DNA of 64,000 nt from Sabellastarte sp. h YS-2021. Taxonomy: Eukaryota; Annelida; Polychaeta; Sabellida; Sabellidae. The translations under genes and the position numbers were made by a program. Where the stretch lies: positions 156,116,221 through 156,180,220 of the forward strand of contig OZ024930.1 in the NCBI GenBank assembly GCA_964017235.1, given 5' to 3'. Shown piece by piece: positions 21,900 through 33,707 of this stretch; position 1 is the stretch's first letter, and each line of letters begins with the position of its first letter. Below the pieces are notes generated by a model. That model searched no databases. It was not told the DNA's origin and worked only from the letters and a program-made list of their open reading frames with translations.

Positions 21900-22670
21900 G
21901 ATTATACCTTGCAGTTTAGAGAGGCTTTTGTTTTTTACAAATTATCTCGCGTTGAGAAGCAAGTAAAAGAAATGGCACAAAGGCAGAACTGGATTCAGCT
22001 TAAATGTAACTCCTTGAAGATACACATCAGTCACAAGGGATTCAACAAATCTTCAGGTTCAAGCCTGAGGAGCCAGTGCATCTGCTGCCTCAGCACACAA
22101 CATCTCCAAAGAGTCAAGGCATGGATAGTATGGAGGTGAACATGTGATCAGACACAATACAAGCTGTACCTAGAGGACAGCAGCAGCCCAGAGGGAAGCC
22201 AGCTTTCTTCATAGTTGTTGATGACCAACAACCCAGGCCTTACTTTTACACTTACCCTTACAAAGCAGTTCAACCCACCATCAGTTGCCTCTGCCATAAA
22301 AGTTCACACAACATATCAGGACCCTATCGATTTTAGGGAATCAACAGCCAGTCATGAGCTACCAGCAGATCAATAAACCTCAACCCGTTTCACCAAGTGA
22401 CCTGCATCAGCACGCCTATTCCAACCATCCAGCAGCAGCCAGCCCAGCCCCAGCCTCCCCAGCAGTCATCCAGGCCCAAGCAACAGCAGCAGTATACCTA
22501 CTGCATTTACCTATAATCGGTCCTATTCAGACAAACTGCTGTAAAATTGTAGATCCTCAGGATCACTTGAATCTTCAAAAATTACTAGCTGGGTGTTTCA
22601 CAAATATCCCCAAACAAGAATCATTACACTGTTCCACACACATGACCCCAAAACACAAAAGAAAATGAAA
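21900..22670 (+). pseudogene. Second (Pro/Gln-rich) gene of a PIF/Harbinger copy, decayed
   Basis: This plus-strand stretch matches the minus-strand stretch 62600-63640 of the other Harbinger copy. GAGGAGCCAGTGCATC at about 22068 pairs with the same words near 63560. The CAGCAGCAGCCCAGAGGG block at 22180 and the ATGAGCTACCAGCAGATC block at 22353 pair with 62930 and 62750. The best remaining frame (22354-22668) begins MSYQQINKPQPVSPSD and is rich in Ala, Pro and Gln. PIF/Harbinger elements carry a second, often Myb-like, gene opposed to the transposase; orientation and position fit that role. No Myb domain is recognisable, so the function is inferred from context. Confidence 0.5.
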
Positions 22671-23059
22671 AGAAGATGAGTGAATGAGTGAGTGGTTGAT
22701 TGAAATTTTTTTTAAAAAGTAAAAGAAAAAGCTTCAAATAATCTGAAGAAATTGAACTCTGAAAAACTAGAAAATTTGGGAATAACAAATTATGAGACTT
22801 TGGCCAAACCAAGAAGAAATAAATAAAATTTGGTTGAAAATTGTTTGGAAATTTGTTGAAAATGTATTGGACTTTTTGGAGGAAATTTGTCAGCAGCAAC
22901 ACCATCTTAAATAAAAGTACTTGGAACAGTTGGGTAGTCCTGAAAAGGACTGATAGATGCCAGCTTCTTCTGTCCCCAGGGTAACTCCCAGCTCAGATCC
23001 TGTCCTTCTGCCCAGCCAATGCACCAAGATGATTGAAGTAATGATTCAGTAGGTCTTGC

Positions 23060-23745
23060 TGATGTTAGGCCTCCCTCAAAGGATTTCTGTAGTTGTCAAC
23101 TGGCACATACACCACCTGTTAATTTTGATTGCCACTATATCATCTGCTGGGGTGGGTGGCCTGTCTGCTCTGCCCTGGTGTGTCCTCAGCATGTTGTGCA
23201 ACACCACACATATCAAAACAATGTCTCTAACAACCTTTGGCCTTTGCTCCATTGTGTCCAGTAAGACCCTGAATCTGCCAATCAGGTTTCCAAATGCATT
23301 CTTCATAGCCCTCCTGCCTTTAGAGTCCCTGTAGTTTGTCATTTGTACTTCAGTTGTGAGCTGCCTTTTGCTGTAGGGATTCACAAGCCATGGCATCAAG
23401 GCAAAGGCGGCATCACCCAGCAAAAATAGTGCAAATCTGGTCCTCCCTCCCCATGGGTGGATGTGGTGAAAGCCCCAAGGTGCCATTTTTGATCTTTTTC
23501 CTCAACTTGCTTCGGTTAAAAATCTGTGCATTTGATGAAGATCCACTTGACATCTACCCAGAAAAATCTGTATTTGGCGTTTAGCAGGGCTAGCAGCACC
23601 AGGGAAAAGAAGTCCTTATAGTTGTAATATTCACTCCTAGATTTCTTTGGTTTTTTCATGGCCATGTTTTCCATCTAGTGGGCAATAAAAACAACCTAAG
23701 TACCCTACGCTTCTGTAGAAAGTCTCTCCGATCTGTAGCTGGCAT
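23060..23745 (-). pseudogene. PIF/Harbinger transposase (DDE_Tnp_4), internally deleted
   Basis: The minus-strand frame starts at the ATG 23745-23743 (MPATDRRDFLQKRRVLRLFLL), preceded by ACTATATAAACC about 43 bases upstream, a plausible TATA box. It then jumps to the catalytic domain: a WVDVKWIF-like first Asp block, LFLLGDAAFALMPWLVNPY (second Asp) and GRRAMKNAFGNLIGRFRVL, where the usual catalytic Glu (VVENAFG) is Lys. The domain ends with VLHNMLR. Compared with the copy at 60.8-62.6 kb, several hundred bases of the HTH/N-terminal part are missing, and frames shift at least twice before 23486. It cannot be active. Confidence 0.85.
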
Positions 23746-23782
23746 CTTTGAAGTGATAAATGATGAGTTACAGCAGCAAGAA

Positions 23783-23797
23783 GGGGTTTATATAGTG
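23783..23797 (-). promoter_or_regulatory. TATA box of the Harbinger transposase relic
   Basis: ACTATATAAACCCC on the minus strand, about 43 bases before the transposase ATG. GGATCA-type words (three within 60 bases) lie just upstream and could be transposase or promoter motifs. Confidence 0.4.
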
Positions 23798-24524
23798 TTA
23801 GTTTGATCCCAACTTGTGATCCTGACTCGTGATCCCGATTACAGAAATTAATCAGTCCAGTCCGGATGGGTCATGATACTGATCGTGATACTGCCGGTTT
23901 ATCAGTAGGGCCTGGTGGGGGCTTAATACAGCTTCTCTGGGGTTTACGACTTGTCCTGTTATTTTCCTGTCTAGTCATGGAGAAAAGTACCTTGACTCCA
24001 AGTCAGGAGATAGATCCAGACAAGCCCGCATGTACTACATCCAGTCGGGAGAAGAAACCAACTCAAAGTTTTGCATGTTTTTTTCTGGTTTTTCGTCCCC
24101 AACTTTTGCTGTGCACTGTAGAGTCACAGAGTCGGTTGTAGGGTCGTCTCAAGTAGAGCACTCCTATTACAATGTCTGCCTCTTTGTTTATATTTTGTGA
24201 TTTAGGCTTTAACCATAGATGTAGAATTTGCATCATATTATATTTTATGGCCTATCAGTATTGTCCTAAATTGTCCAGTATTGTCACCTTTTTGCTAAAA
24301 GCTCTTCCATACCTCAAAACTATCGATATCATCATTTCAGTGTTACGTTGCTATTTAAATTGAAATCAACCTGACTAAATTCCTTTTGAATCCCTCTTTT
24401 AACTACTGTATACAATATACACCAATGATATATAAACTCAGATTTAAATTATATTTAATGCATGGTTGAAAGAAACAACTGTATCATGAATGCATATTAC
24501 TATCACTCCAATCTGACACAGGTC

Positions 24525-24850
24525 ACATGATCTAATCCGCTTTGCAGGCACAATTTCAGTGCACTAGGTAAACAAAAGCATTGTTCAAATGGATAGTCCA
24601 GGGAAGATCTTGGTCATAATCCAGGGTTTGTGGGTGTGACGGGAAGGAAGAGTACTACATGGGGAAATCTTGAGTTTAAAAGGTGAGTCTTAATATGTTT
24701 CCTAAAGGATGTAACAAAAGGGTTATTTCTTATGTGAAAATGAAAAGGAAGAGTTACAAAGGGCTGGGGTTTAATGACTGAAGGAGTCCGTTTGTGTGAT
24801 TTGAGAACTAATGGAATTCTAATCTTATTACTGTACAAACAATTCATTTC
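24525..24850 (-). mobile_element. LINE 3' end, ATTAGATT-tail family
   Basis: The minus strand reads FVTSFRKHIKTHLLNSRFP, the C-terminal end of a CR1/L2-group ORF2, and ends in CCTGCAAAGCGGATTAGATC. Homologous to 38298-38830 and 5800-6030. Confidence 0.7.
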
Positions 24851-24954
24851 TTTTAAATCTCGGACGACTAGTTGTTTTAATTCTCAAAAATATTATGCTT
24901 GGAGATATTTATCTTATTCTGCCCTACTTAAGGTTTCGACCATTGGACAAATGC

Positions 24955-25190
24955 AAATGAACTTAAAATATCTATTGATATACATTTCCTGCTGGCGATG
25001 AAACAGTATTTATTTTAAAGGAAGTGTTCACACAAAAAACCTATGACCATACTTGCTGACGTTGAAATAGCTTCCATTTCAATTGTAAGGGTAAAAATTG
25101 CCTGTTTAAACACTTGTCCATTATATAAAATGGCAATGAACAGTGTCAACTCTTCTGATAAATAATTGGGTTAAAGTACGTAAATTGCTT
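24955..25190 (+). repeat. Dispersed repeat R1, second copy
   Basis: Similar to 16590-16840 over about 230 bases with small gaps (shared TATTGATATA, GTGTTCACACA, GACGTTGAAATAG, CTTGTCCATTAT, ACAGTGTCAA). Confidence 0.55.
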
Positions 25191-25449
25191 CAAATCAAAT
25201 TTATTGACACTCTGTAATATTGACTTAAATAAGAGAGACTTTATAGACTGTGTAATTAAAATGTAAATAAGGAATTGGTGACCGCTAAGCCTTGGCCAAA
25301 AGTTTCTGCGCTATGGTCATGAGCTACAACCAAAACAAGCTTGTGTACTTTTTGGTGATGGATCATTGTGGCACAGTCTACTTCATGTCTTAGGAGGATG
25401 TGTTCAGCGTTATTAGAGAGGTTTAGTGATGCATCTGACAGCCACCTAA

Positions 25450-25733
25450 GTCTACGTACACATGTATGCGGCTCACGACATCCGACGGCCGATTTGCGAT
25501 AGCAAATTTTGTTTCAACCTTACCATTATTCTGTCGACATTCATCTAAATTCACTTGTCATCCAATTTTGTTGGTCCCAGATCGAAAAAATCGCTGTCAC
25601 TCCTTGGGCGTCGGATATCCCAAATCGGAGTCGGACACATGTAAACAACCAAACATAAATGAGAAGGAGGGAAAAATTCGCTGTCTCAAATCGGCCGTTG
25701 GATGCCGTAAGCCGCATACATGTGTACGCACGC
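25450..25733. mobile_element. 284-bp MITE with ~60-bp TIRs and TAA duplication
   Basis: Left end GTCTACGTACACATGTATGC and right end (reverse complement) GCGTGCGTACACATGTATGC continue as near-perfect inverted repeats for about 60 bases (GCGGCT, ATCCRACGGCCGATTTG). The element is flanked by TAA at 25447-25449 and 25734-25736. A 3-bp TWA duplication is characteristic of PIF/Harbinger. No coding capacity; probably mobilised in trans. Confidence 0.8.
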
Positions 25734-26259
25734 TAACATAAAATAATTTACATAAGAGATACGTTATGTTTGAAGTGGATGCGTTTGTCATTTTAGGGTT
25801 TAGTACAAGGTCTTCTTGGAGCCACAAGGACACGTTTGTGAAGCAAAAATCATTTCTAGTTTGTGACCCCCATTGTGAAAAGGTGTGACTCAGGCATAAT
25901 GTACACACTGAACAATGTAGAAGCCCCTTATTGTTGCATCTGTTTTCACTGACCACTTACACAGGGGCTAAAATATTGTATTGTCTTCATAAAACATTGA
26001 CAAATTAATTGGTAATATTAACTTCGCATGTTTAACTTTGCTGGTTTATGAAGAGGGGAAGTGTTCCGTTGTCATCTATTTTCGAGGTTACTTTTGGGAT
26101 TTTTGATAACTTTCGGGAACAGTTGTATATACTAGACTCTCACCCATGAAAACATTTTAACTTCAGTCATCGATTTAACACTGCAATTTCTGCATAACAG
26201 GACCATAAAAAGACACACAAATTTTTCTATTTGTTTTTATATACCTTTAAGCTAAATGT

Positions 26260-26530
26260 GATGGTTAATTTAATAGAGTAACCTTAAAACCTTGCATTGA
26301 CATCATTTGTTTGTTTTCTTCATTAGTTTGGGCAATAAATACATGTTGAAAGGCATGCAAAGAGAGACCCCTGATCTTTTATGTGAGCATAAAGATTTTC
26401 TAAGTTTTTTTTAACGTTGTTGATTAGCCTTTTACAAATTGGAAGGGCAAAAATCAACTCTTCAAACACTTCTTGATTTTCACAAAGGGATTAAAGTGTC
26501 AATGTGCTCAGAACCATGAGAGTCGAAAGT
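26260..26530 (+). repeat. Dispersed repeat R2, copy 1
   Basis: Aligns with 55775-56030 across GTGAGCATAAAGATTT/GTAAGCATAATGATTT, AAGGGCAAAAATC, CACTTCTTGATTTTCAC and GTGTCAAT. A dispersed repeat, possibly continuous with R1. Confidence 0.5.
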
Positions 26531-26807
26531 CTAGACAAAGCATACATGACCACAAATAAAATGTACGGAGCCCTGATCAGGGCATCTTATATCTTATTTC
26601 AGCATGCACCAAACACACAGATTGACTTGTTATTTCATGTTCACGACTTTTTATGTACTGATCACCATAAGATAAGAAGCATGAGTTATTCATATCATTA
26701 TAACCAGATGTTCTGTGGATCAATACATAATCTGGTGCTCACCAGATAATGTGACCAGCTCCAGACAGTGAGGTGATAATATGGTGCTGCATCATTATGC
26801 TGCAACC

Positions 26808-26973
26808 ACAGTATCATTTGATGATCACTACAATATAGATAACACTTGGCCAAGAAAAAAATATCATGTTCTTGAGATGATCCCCTGCTTACAGTATCAT
26901 TTGATGATCACTACAATATAGATAACTTTTGGCCAAGAAAAAAATATCATGTTCTTGAGATGATCCCCTGCTT
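26808..26973 (+). repeat. Tandem duplication, 2 x 83 bp
   Basis: ACAGTATCATTTGATGATC starts at 26808 and again at 26891. The two 83-bp copies differ only around AACACTTGG versus AACTTTTGG. The flanks hold palindromic TGTGATCACA words. Confidence 0.9.
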
Positions 26974-27854
26974 ACAAGATCTTCTTGTGATCACCACATA
27001 ATAGGTTGTGATCACAAGATTTGCTCATAATCACAATTCAGTATATGTTAAAATAAAAATCACAAAGTTTTAATTGGGATGCATCCTTTTTTTTGGAATC
27101 TGATAATCGGAACAGTTTTACATTGGCCATTGCCCAATCTACATATTTTTGATATCAGCAACTCCCTAGTTCAAAAAAGAGGCTCTGTAGTAATAACACT
27201 CATAGGGAGAAATTAAAAAGCAAAATTGGTGTTCCTATACACATATTGTGCAAAATAGACAAGTGTAATTGTAAACCTGTACATAATTAAATGGAGTATT
27301 GACTTCTTTTGATGTCAATGTTGGTGTTACGTTGTTTATTTATATAATTGGCATGGATTTCAATCAGTGACTTATTATCTTTTTTATCTGATGGAGTTTA
27401 AAAACCAATAATTACATGTAATAAGAACTATGCAAAGAAATATAATCCATTTCAAATGTTAAGATGCCAAACATTCTCAGTTCTACATAAACAACTATCA
27501 GTTAGAACTTGTGTACATTTACCTTAACCATTTATGGTGGCCTCTTTTGAAGCCTTTATTTTTCCCATTAAATAGTGCTTAAAATTCATATAAGCTACAA
27601 CAGCTACAACAAAGAAGCCTTTGATGATTACATCATTTGTACATAACATAAGCATGATATTCATTCAGAACTAACTTATTTAGATATAACTACATCACAA
27701 CTATCTTCTAAGTTGCATGCAGAACTGTGTCATGGTAATTATCAAATAATTGCATCCCTGCTTGCTTTTAAAACCCCACAACATATAAAAACTGTGTGGT
27801 ATATGTTTTCACCCAGGGCAGGTGGATTTGTAATGGGAAAAATGTAAAATTATG

Positions 27855-28158
27855 CTGAAGTTTGAATCATTGTTTGTAATGAGGCTTTAGCCTGGGTAAT
27901 TGTAATTACTGCTTCGAACGAGCTAGACTTTGTGATTTGAATTTATAGTTTGCAGCTTTCTTGTAGTTTAATTGTCTGTTAATTGCATACCTGGCAATCA
28001 TGTTGAAGCTTGAATTATTGCTTATAATTAAAGCGTCACATTTACTAATTATAATTACAGCTTCAACCAGTTAGACTAAGTAGCCTGAATTTATAGTTTG
28101 AAGCTTGATTGTAGCGTAATTGTCATTATCTTGACATATGTAGCTGAAGTTTGAATGC
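27855..28158 (+). repeat. Imperfect tandem repeat, ~145-bp unit, 2.1 copies
   Basis: TGAAGTTTGAAT(C/T)ATTG at 27855 and 28003, and TGAAGTTTGAATGC at 28145. Units share TAATTGTAATTAC-like text, GCTTC(G/A)A(A/C)C and GAATTTATAGTTTG. Divergence is high, so the array is old. Confidence 0.65.
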
Positions 28159-28419
28159 ATATACTCTATCATAACATTTATGTAACTATTTAGTCTATCA
28201 TACTTTTATCTTTTACCTCAGTTTTATAATTATTGTTGTAATTGTGCTTGCTATATTATAAACATTAATAAATTTTTAAATCCCAATTGTCTATCTTTGG
28301 GTTTTGGAGGGAGTGAAAATGTTTTCTATATGCATCTCTGAATCCATGAGGTATAGGATGTTCATGCTAGGTGGAAACATTGGTTATAGGTCTAAGTGTG
28401 TAATGATCATGGTGTAATT

Positions 28420-28625
28420 CTAATTCTAATAGCACTTTTATAGCACTTAATCTCTGTCAAAAGACAGATTCTAAGGTGCATCACACAAAAACATTGTTCA
28501 ATATTCAAAAACAAGAGACATTGCAGGGGTCAGCACTGCGAAGAAAGCAGAAGGAGATTGGAAATTTAGGGTGGGTATGCTTTTCCAAAGAGGTATGACT
28601 TCAACTTTGACCTGAAAGAGGCAAG
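28420..28625 (-). mobile_element. LINE 3' end, ATTGGAATT-tail family
   Basis: The minus strand ends in TGCTATTAGAATTAGAATTA after AGAGATTAAGTGCTATA. Upstream lies a decayed SLASFRSKLKSYLFGKAYPP, the ORF2 C-terminus. Same family as 3435-3735. Confidence 0.7.
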
Positions 28626-28719
28626 TGAGTTTGCAGATACGGTTTATATTTAATATATATTTTATTAATATTTTAATATATATTTTATTATATAAATAAA
28701 TGGTTTGATACGACCTGTG

Positions 28720-29115
28720 AAGTTTTGTTGCAGTGACCCTAACCTTTCTAAATCCTGCTCATGTGATATCTTTGCAACCATAATTGTAGTGATAATTATT
28801 AAGATATATCTTAGAAACCTTTAACCTTGCTCCAGTGATCTTGACAATCTTGCCTTGGCTTTGTCTCCAAAAACCATGAGATTTAAGAACTTGGCAGTGA
28901 TATTGGTTTGAGAGGTGTAAGTGTACAATGTCATGGTATGTCCTAGATTGGACATTTAACCTTGCTGCAATGAATTAACCTTTAAAATCTCGTCTGGGCT
29001 AGATCTCAGAAACTGTAATCAGTAGGACGTTGTTACTTGATAGGTTTATTGGTTGGAAAGGGTAGATACGTCATGGTATGCACTTGGTGTGACATTTGAC
29101 CTTGGCTCTCGCTAG
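28720..29115 (+). repeat. Decayed tandem repeat, ~150-bp unit
   Basis: Phrases of the type TTTAACCTTGCT(C/G)CA, CTTGCCTTGGCTTTGTCTC, ATTGGTTTGAGAGG and GTCATGGTATG recur about every 150 bases. Closely similar phrases build the block at 36960-37330, so both belong to one satellite-like family. Confidence 0.55.
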
Positions 29116-31070
29116 GAATTGTTCTATTGCCAAATGTGAGATAAATTCTCACATCCCAAAACTTTCTGGACTATGGTAATTGTTTTCTGTAAATTGTGCT
29201 ACTATTGACAGCTATACTTCAATAAATAAATAGATCAGTTTATAAATTTAAAGCTGCATAGCTTTTTGTTTACAAAATAATGTTGTCTTAGTGTTAATAA
29301 ACTGTTTGGCTTTGATGTTTTATATTTGCATACTTTTTCTCTTTTGTAAGTTTTACTTTTCCTTCCCCCTTAACATAACTAACAGATTGTCCTAAAAGTT
29401 TCCGTTTTAATTTTTCTTTTTTGTCTTTTTTTCTGTTGTAAATGTGTTTTCCCCAGGCTGTGGTTTACGGGCATCATTGATGCTATTTTTAGACCTGCTT
29501 ACCCACCAATGTTAGACTAGCTTTCCATTAGAAATACCATTTCAGCGTTGATCTCTTTCTTAATATCACATCATTTTGGCACAGAATAAAATTATTCAGC
29601 TCAAATTGTTGTTTTTATCGATGCCTATCGTTTAGTACTCATTATTCTATTTGTGTTAATGAATGTTGTGCAAACGTCGATGGAATTGGAAAAGTTTTAC
29701 ACATATATTGATATTATGCTGTTCCTGTTGTATATTTGGCAATAATTTAGGTGATTTTGTTATCTTATTATCTTTGTTTAATATATTTTATTGCTGAACC
29801 TACTGTTTACTGGTAAACTTTTTGCCTTGATTACCCACTACTAAATGTATTATGTTAGGTTTACAGGGATAGTCAGCCATGTTATTCTACCACTGAAACT
29901 GTCACAGCTGGCACAAAACATCTTTAGTTGCTTCTGTTATATGTTAGTTAAGTTTCATGAAAAACAGGCAATTTATTAATGCCTATGCCAAAACAGTGAG
30001 AATGTTTAAAGGTGAATAACTATTTGTCATAAGGTCAGTGTCAACTTAATTTTTTTTCCAATTTGGGTTATGTGGTAAATCATCAGACCATGGAGTAAGT
30101 GATGAACAAGGGAAACTTAATAGCACACAACTTCAGCTTAAGATAGCTCACAATTTGTGTTGGTAATTTAAAGAATTAAAGTTCTTTTCCTTGTAAGAAA
30201 AGATTATAATTTACCCCGGAGAGTATGTAACAAATTTGCAACTCTGTGTCATATGGGTTGAATTTTTGAGATTTCTCTTCTATTCTGCATATACAGCCAA
30301 AGTCATTTTCCTTACTCTGACATACAAAATCAAACTTTTGTTACATTAAAGAGATAAGTATCGAGTGAGATTGAGAAAGAAATCGATATAGGTAAATAAA
30401 ATTTAATGAATATTTGTGTATCAATGCTTATGGTAACTATTTTTTCGTCATAGTTGATAGAGATGAAGAAAATAATTCTTGCCTAAAGTATTACATGAAC
30501 AATTCAGTTATTTTTATATATCTATTTAGTTAAACAAAACCTAGTTGTTTTATTCCCCCATATTATTTTTAAAGAGTTCAGTATATTTTATTTTCTGATT
30601 TTCTTTTTGAATGAAGCATAAAACAATTATTCTTTTGATCTTTAGAAGTGGAGTTGTTAACATAAGTTACATCGTATCTAAATATCTTTTCATTTAGCCC
30701 CTAAGTCATATTCAGGTGAGTATGTCTAGTCTTTTTGTTCAAAGACTCACTGTAATTTACCCGATTCATTGATCTTCTATAATCAACAATGTTTTTTGTT
30801 GCATTTGTCAAAAAATGTATTGAAAACAGGCTGATTGTGAAACGGAGATTTATCACAGAAATTCATGGTTAGGTTCAAAGATTGTTTTAGTGTAGAAATA
30901 AAGTCAGAGGGTGAGCCCTTTATGTGCACTATAAAGGAGAGCACTTCCTGTAGGATACTGGATGAGTACAGTAGAGTGGCTCCATTCTGGCTAGAAGTTG
31001 GTCACATTCCAGCGCAATAAAATATTATTTCTTACATAAATTTATAAGTGCAAGCCCTAGTTTTTTTTTG
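29116..31070. other. Intron sequence, nothing recognised
   Basis: AT-rich sequence with no array, RNA gene or plausible exon seen on either strand. Confidence 0.5.
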
Positions 31071-31109
31071 GTGTGTTTTTTTTTTTTTTTTTGGGGGGGG
31101 GGCGCAGAC

Positions 31110-31300
31110 TTTCATGAATTGTGGCATAGCAAGATGAGTACCTGTCTCATCACTGAAGTTAAACAGCAATGGGCAAAGTCAGTACTTGGATGGGTGACTG
31201 AGTTTGGGTCTGAGCTATAAGCCAGGTATGGGATGTATCTGACCAGGATTTTGATTTTGTCACCAGACCAGACTAGCCCATGTCAAGTGAAACACTTTCA
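31110..31300 (+). mobile_element. 5S-rRNA-headed SINE (SINE3-like)
   Basis: TCAGTACTTGGATGGGTGAC with a preceding CACTGAAGTTAAACAGCAA reproduces the 3' half of 5S rRNA, including the internal promoter C-box region. The rest of the 5S sequence is degraded and a non-5S body follows (GTATGGGATGTATCTGAC). A reversed relative lies at 48935-49090 and shares the body text, which shows a SINE family and not a 5S gene. Confidence 0.7.
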
Positions 31301-31773
31301 AATATACAATTATCAGGTGGCACCTGGGTAAGCTGTATATTCAGAGGACACTACAGCCCACACAAATATATTGATGCCTGTTGGTTTGAGGATGGGGAAT
31401 GCCCAGATAAAAAAAATTTTCCTTGTCTCTGAGACACTTGCTATTTGAGTTTGTGTCAATACCCATTCAATGGAGTCTTTCACAGAACGGTTAGTTCCTA
31501 AAAAGTCTCTGTAGACTGGAGTTTATTCTTTCTATTTTGGGTTTTGAATACTTCTATAGTGTTTATACCTTCTGTGTCTGAATGGTTACATTTAGAGCAA
31601 TTAATTATACATGTAAGATCATTGACTTAACAGGTAATCTGGGTTCCAGGTGGTAGGTTCTTACACTTGAACATTTTCCTGCTACTGAACCTTCTAATGC
31701 TGTCCACATTTTTTTTTAAAAATAAATTGAGATAGTAAGAGCATTTACCCAATTTAGTGCACACTGGGATAGG

Positions 31774-32395
31774 TTAGCTGTTAGTATTTTGACCATCTAT
31801 GGGAGGGTATGGGATTTTAGCTGATATGAGCCTGTCCCTGAGGTTTTGGAGTCGCTTAAATCCCATTACAGGTTTGTCTATACAAATGGTAGACAGCTCC
31901 ACAATATTTTGGATTATGTTCCAATTATCTCTGATCACGTATTTCTTCAAGGAGACGAAGGGATATCCTAGTTTGAAGTAATATTCACTAGGTTCGTTGA
32001 CATTATCTCCAAAGTCATTACTAAGCATGCAAATCATGAAAATTCTTCTGAGCCTGAGATTTTGACCATATGGTTTTTGTCCAGTACACTTTGAGGGTGC
32101 CCACTGGAGTGGTGTAGGTAAATATATGTGTGTCTATAAGCTTGTTGTAAGCAGTGGTGGCGATAAGCTCCCTATTCTGGTTGAAGTTGACAGTGGTGTC
32201 GTGGAAGTTGATGGATGTTGCACTAAATGTATGTGTGAATTTAACAGTTTGGTGAAAGGAGTTTAAGTATTGAAGGAACTCATTAAGTGATTGGTGTCCA
32301 TGGGTCCAAATTATAAAGATATCATCGATAGTTTTTAATCGGAAAAAGATCTTGTGATAGCATCTGCAAAACCCTTTTAGTTCAGGTATGTTTTA
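31774..32395 (-). mobile_element. Penelope-like retroelement fragment
   Basis: On the minus strand the reverse transcriptase box reads IDDIFIIWTHG, followed by LNEFLQYLNSFH, VKFTHTFSATSINFHDT and, further on, LGYPFVSLKKYV and KPVMGFKRLQNLRDRL. These are the thumb-side motifs of Penelope-like elements. Only the RT C-terminal region is present and it is broken. No GIY-YIG endonuclease was seen. It lies directly 3' of gene B exon 1, in intron 1, sense to the gene. Confidence 0.75.
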
Positions 32396-32622
32396 GCAAA
32401 ATTACATTTTTCTATATCAACATCTCGATTGCTTTAAATATTTAAAACTCATAAGCAAACTTATGCAAATAAAAAACTAATGTTAAATTAATTTGATACC
32501 AAAAACATACACAAAGGCATTCGTTTTGGGTTTATAACATTAGTTCACTGAAATGTGTTGAAGGTTGAAGAAACATGCTCTTGAAATTTATTTCTGCAAA
32601 GCAGTATTTAAATTATAATTAC

Positions 32623-32883
32623 CAGCATGATCATGTTACTTGCACCCTCCAAAGCCCTCAGTTCATTGTGTTTATCAACTGCCTCTTGATGTTGAGCGTC
32701 TGTCAGTCCTGTCACCACTGTGGCCCTCTTTCTTCTATTATCACCCATTTGCCACACATTCTCATCAGCAAGATATACTTGAACCCCAGTGTCAGAACGA
32801 CTAACAAGTCTTTCACCAACAGAAATAAAAATAAGAGCAAAACCTGTGATGAACAGGCTAAATAACTTCAAAAGTATTGCCAT
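32623..32883 (-). CDS. Gene B exon 1: signal peptide, pro-region and start of CAP domain
   Basis: First exon of a secreted CAP-superfamily protein (CRISP/SCP/GLIPR group; extracellular, role in this animal unknown). The 87 codons start at ATG 32883 with a hydrophobic signal peptide (MAILLKLFSLFITGFALIF, about 1-23). A pro-segment follows, then DNRRKRA at about residues 48-54, a furin-type RxKR site. LTDAQHQEAVDKHNELR then begins the CAP domain with its HNxxR motif. The donor is CTG|GTAATT, phase 0, joining to exon 2 ([15 protein letters not shown]), a natural CAP sequence. A TATATAAAA at about 33062-33070 is a possible TATA box. The next exon on this strand in phase is 24.9 kb away, with transposons between. 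The start is chosen because it directly precedes the signal peptide. Confidence 0.85.
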
Positions 32884-33705
32884 ATTTCGGTGTTAATCAG
32901 GTACTCAATACGAGTATGTTTAAAATTCCTTTTGAATAAAATTATCACTAAGTTATCTCTTTCAATTGTCTTGCAAAGCTATAATGAACAGTTAGTTTCA
33001 ATGTACCCGCCTCACTCTCTCTGGAAGACACCCACAATGGTAAATTTTAATCCAGGACATTTTTATATATTAATGTAATTACTGTATTGGTTGTGATTTT
33101 CTCCTGTGGTATATTTTGGCTGACTTTAACTTCCAGTTAAAAGTTCAAAAGAACGAGAAAAAATCTACATAAAACAATTCAAAGTTTTAGAAACAACGTG
33201 AGTAATAGTTAGTGTATTATAACTTACAATTCTGTACGTTCGCATATTACTTATTTAAAATAGTTGTCATTCAACAAGAACAACCCTTTTTTTTCTTCCT
33301 GTATTGATAGTGGAATGTTTGTAAAAATTGTGCTCATTTCAAAGCAAGTATGGCCTTATCAGATTTGTACTTAACTGTCAGTGACTGATACAGTTTCCAG
33401 GTAATTATGAGTGAAGAAATGTATACTTTTCCTACAATATTTGAATGGTCACACAGTAGATTAACAGGTCATTTAATATATACTACAACAGGACTAGCTA
33501 AATATATACACATAAAATTACCCAAAACAAATATGTTCTCTTATAGTAAGACTTTGAATTCAAATAAATTTATAATAAGATATCTTGTAAACCCAAATAA
33601 AGGAGAAGTTATTGACACTGAGTACCTTTAAAGATAAAATTCTGTATTACTATTATAATCTACAAAAGACTCTATTCTCAGCACTTCACTCATACATTTT
33701 TGGGT
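32884..33705. other. Probable promoter/5' region of gene B
   Basis: Sequence directly upstream of the gene B start on the minus strand. Apart from the TATATAAAA near 33066, no recognisable regulatory motif is seen. Confidence 0.35.
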
Positions 33706-33707
33706 AA

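Noticed and set aside
23076-23486. Host gene (HARBI1-like)
   Set aside because: Catalytic Glu region altered, frame broken upstream and N-terminal part deleted, so a transposon relic fits better.
31130-31210. 5S rRNA gene
   Set aside because: Only the 3' half matches and a SINE body follows; the copy at 48935-49090 shares that body.
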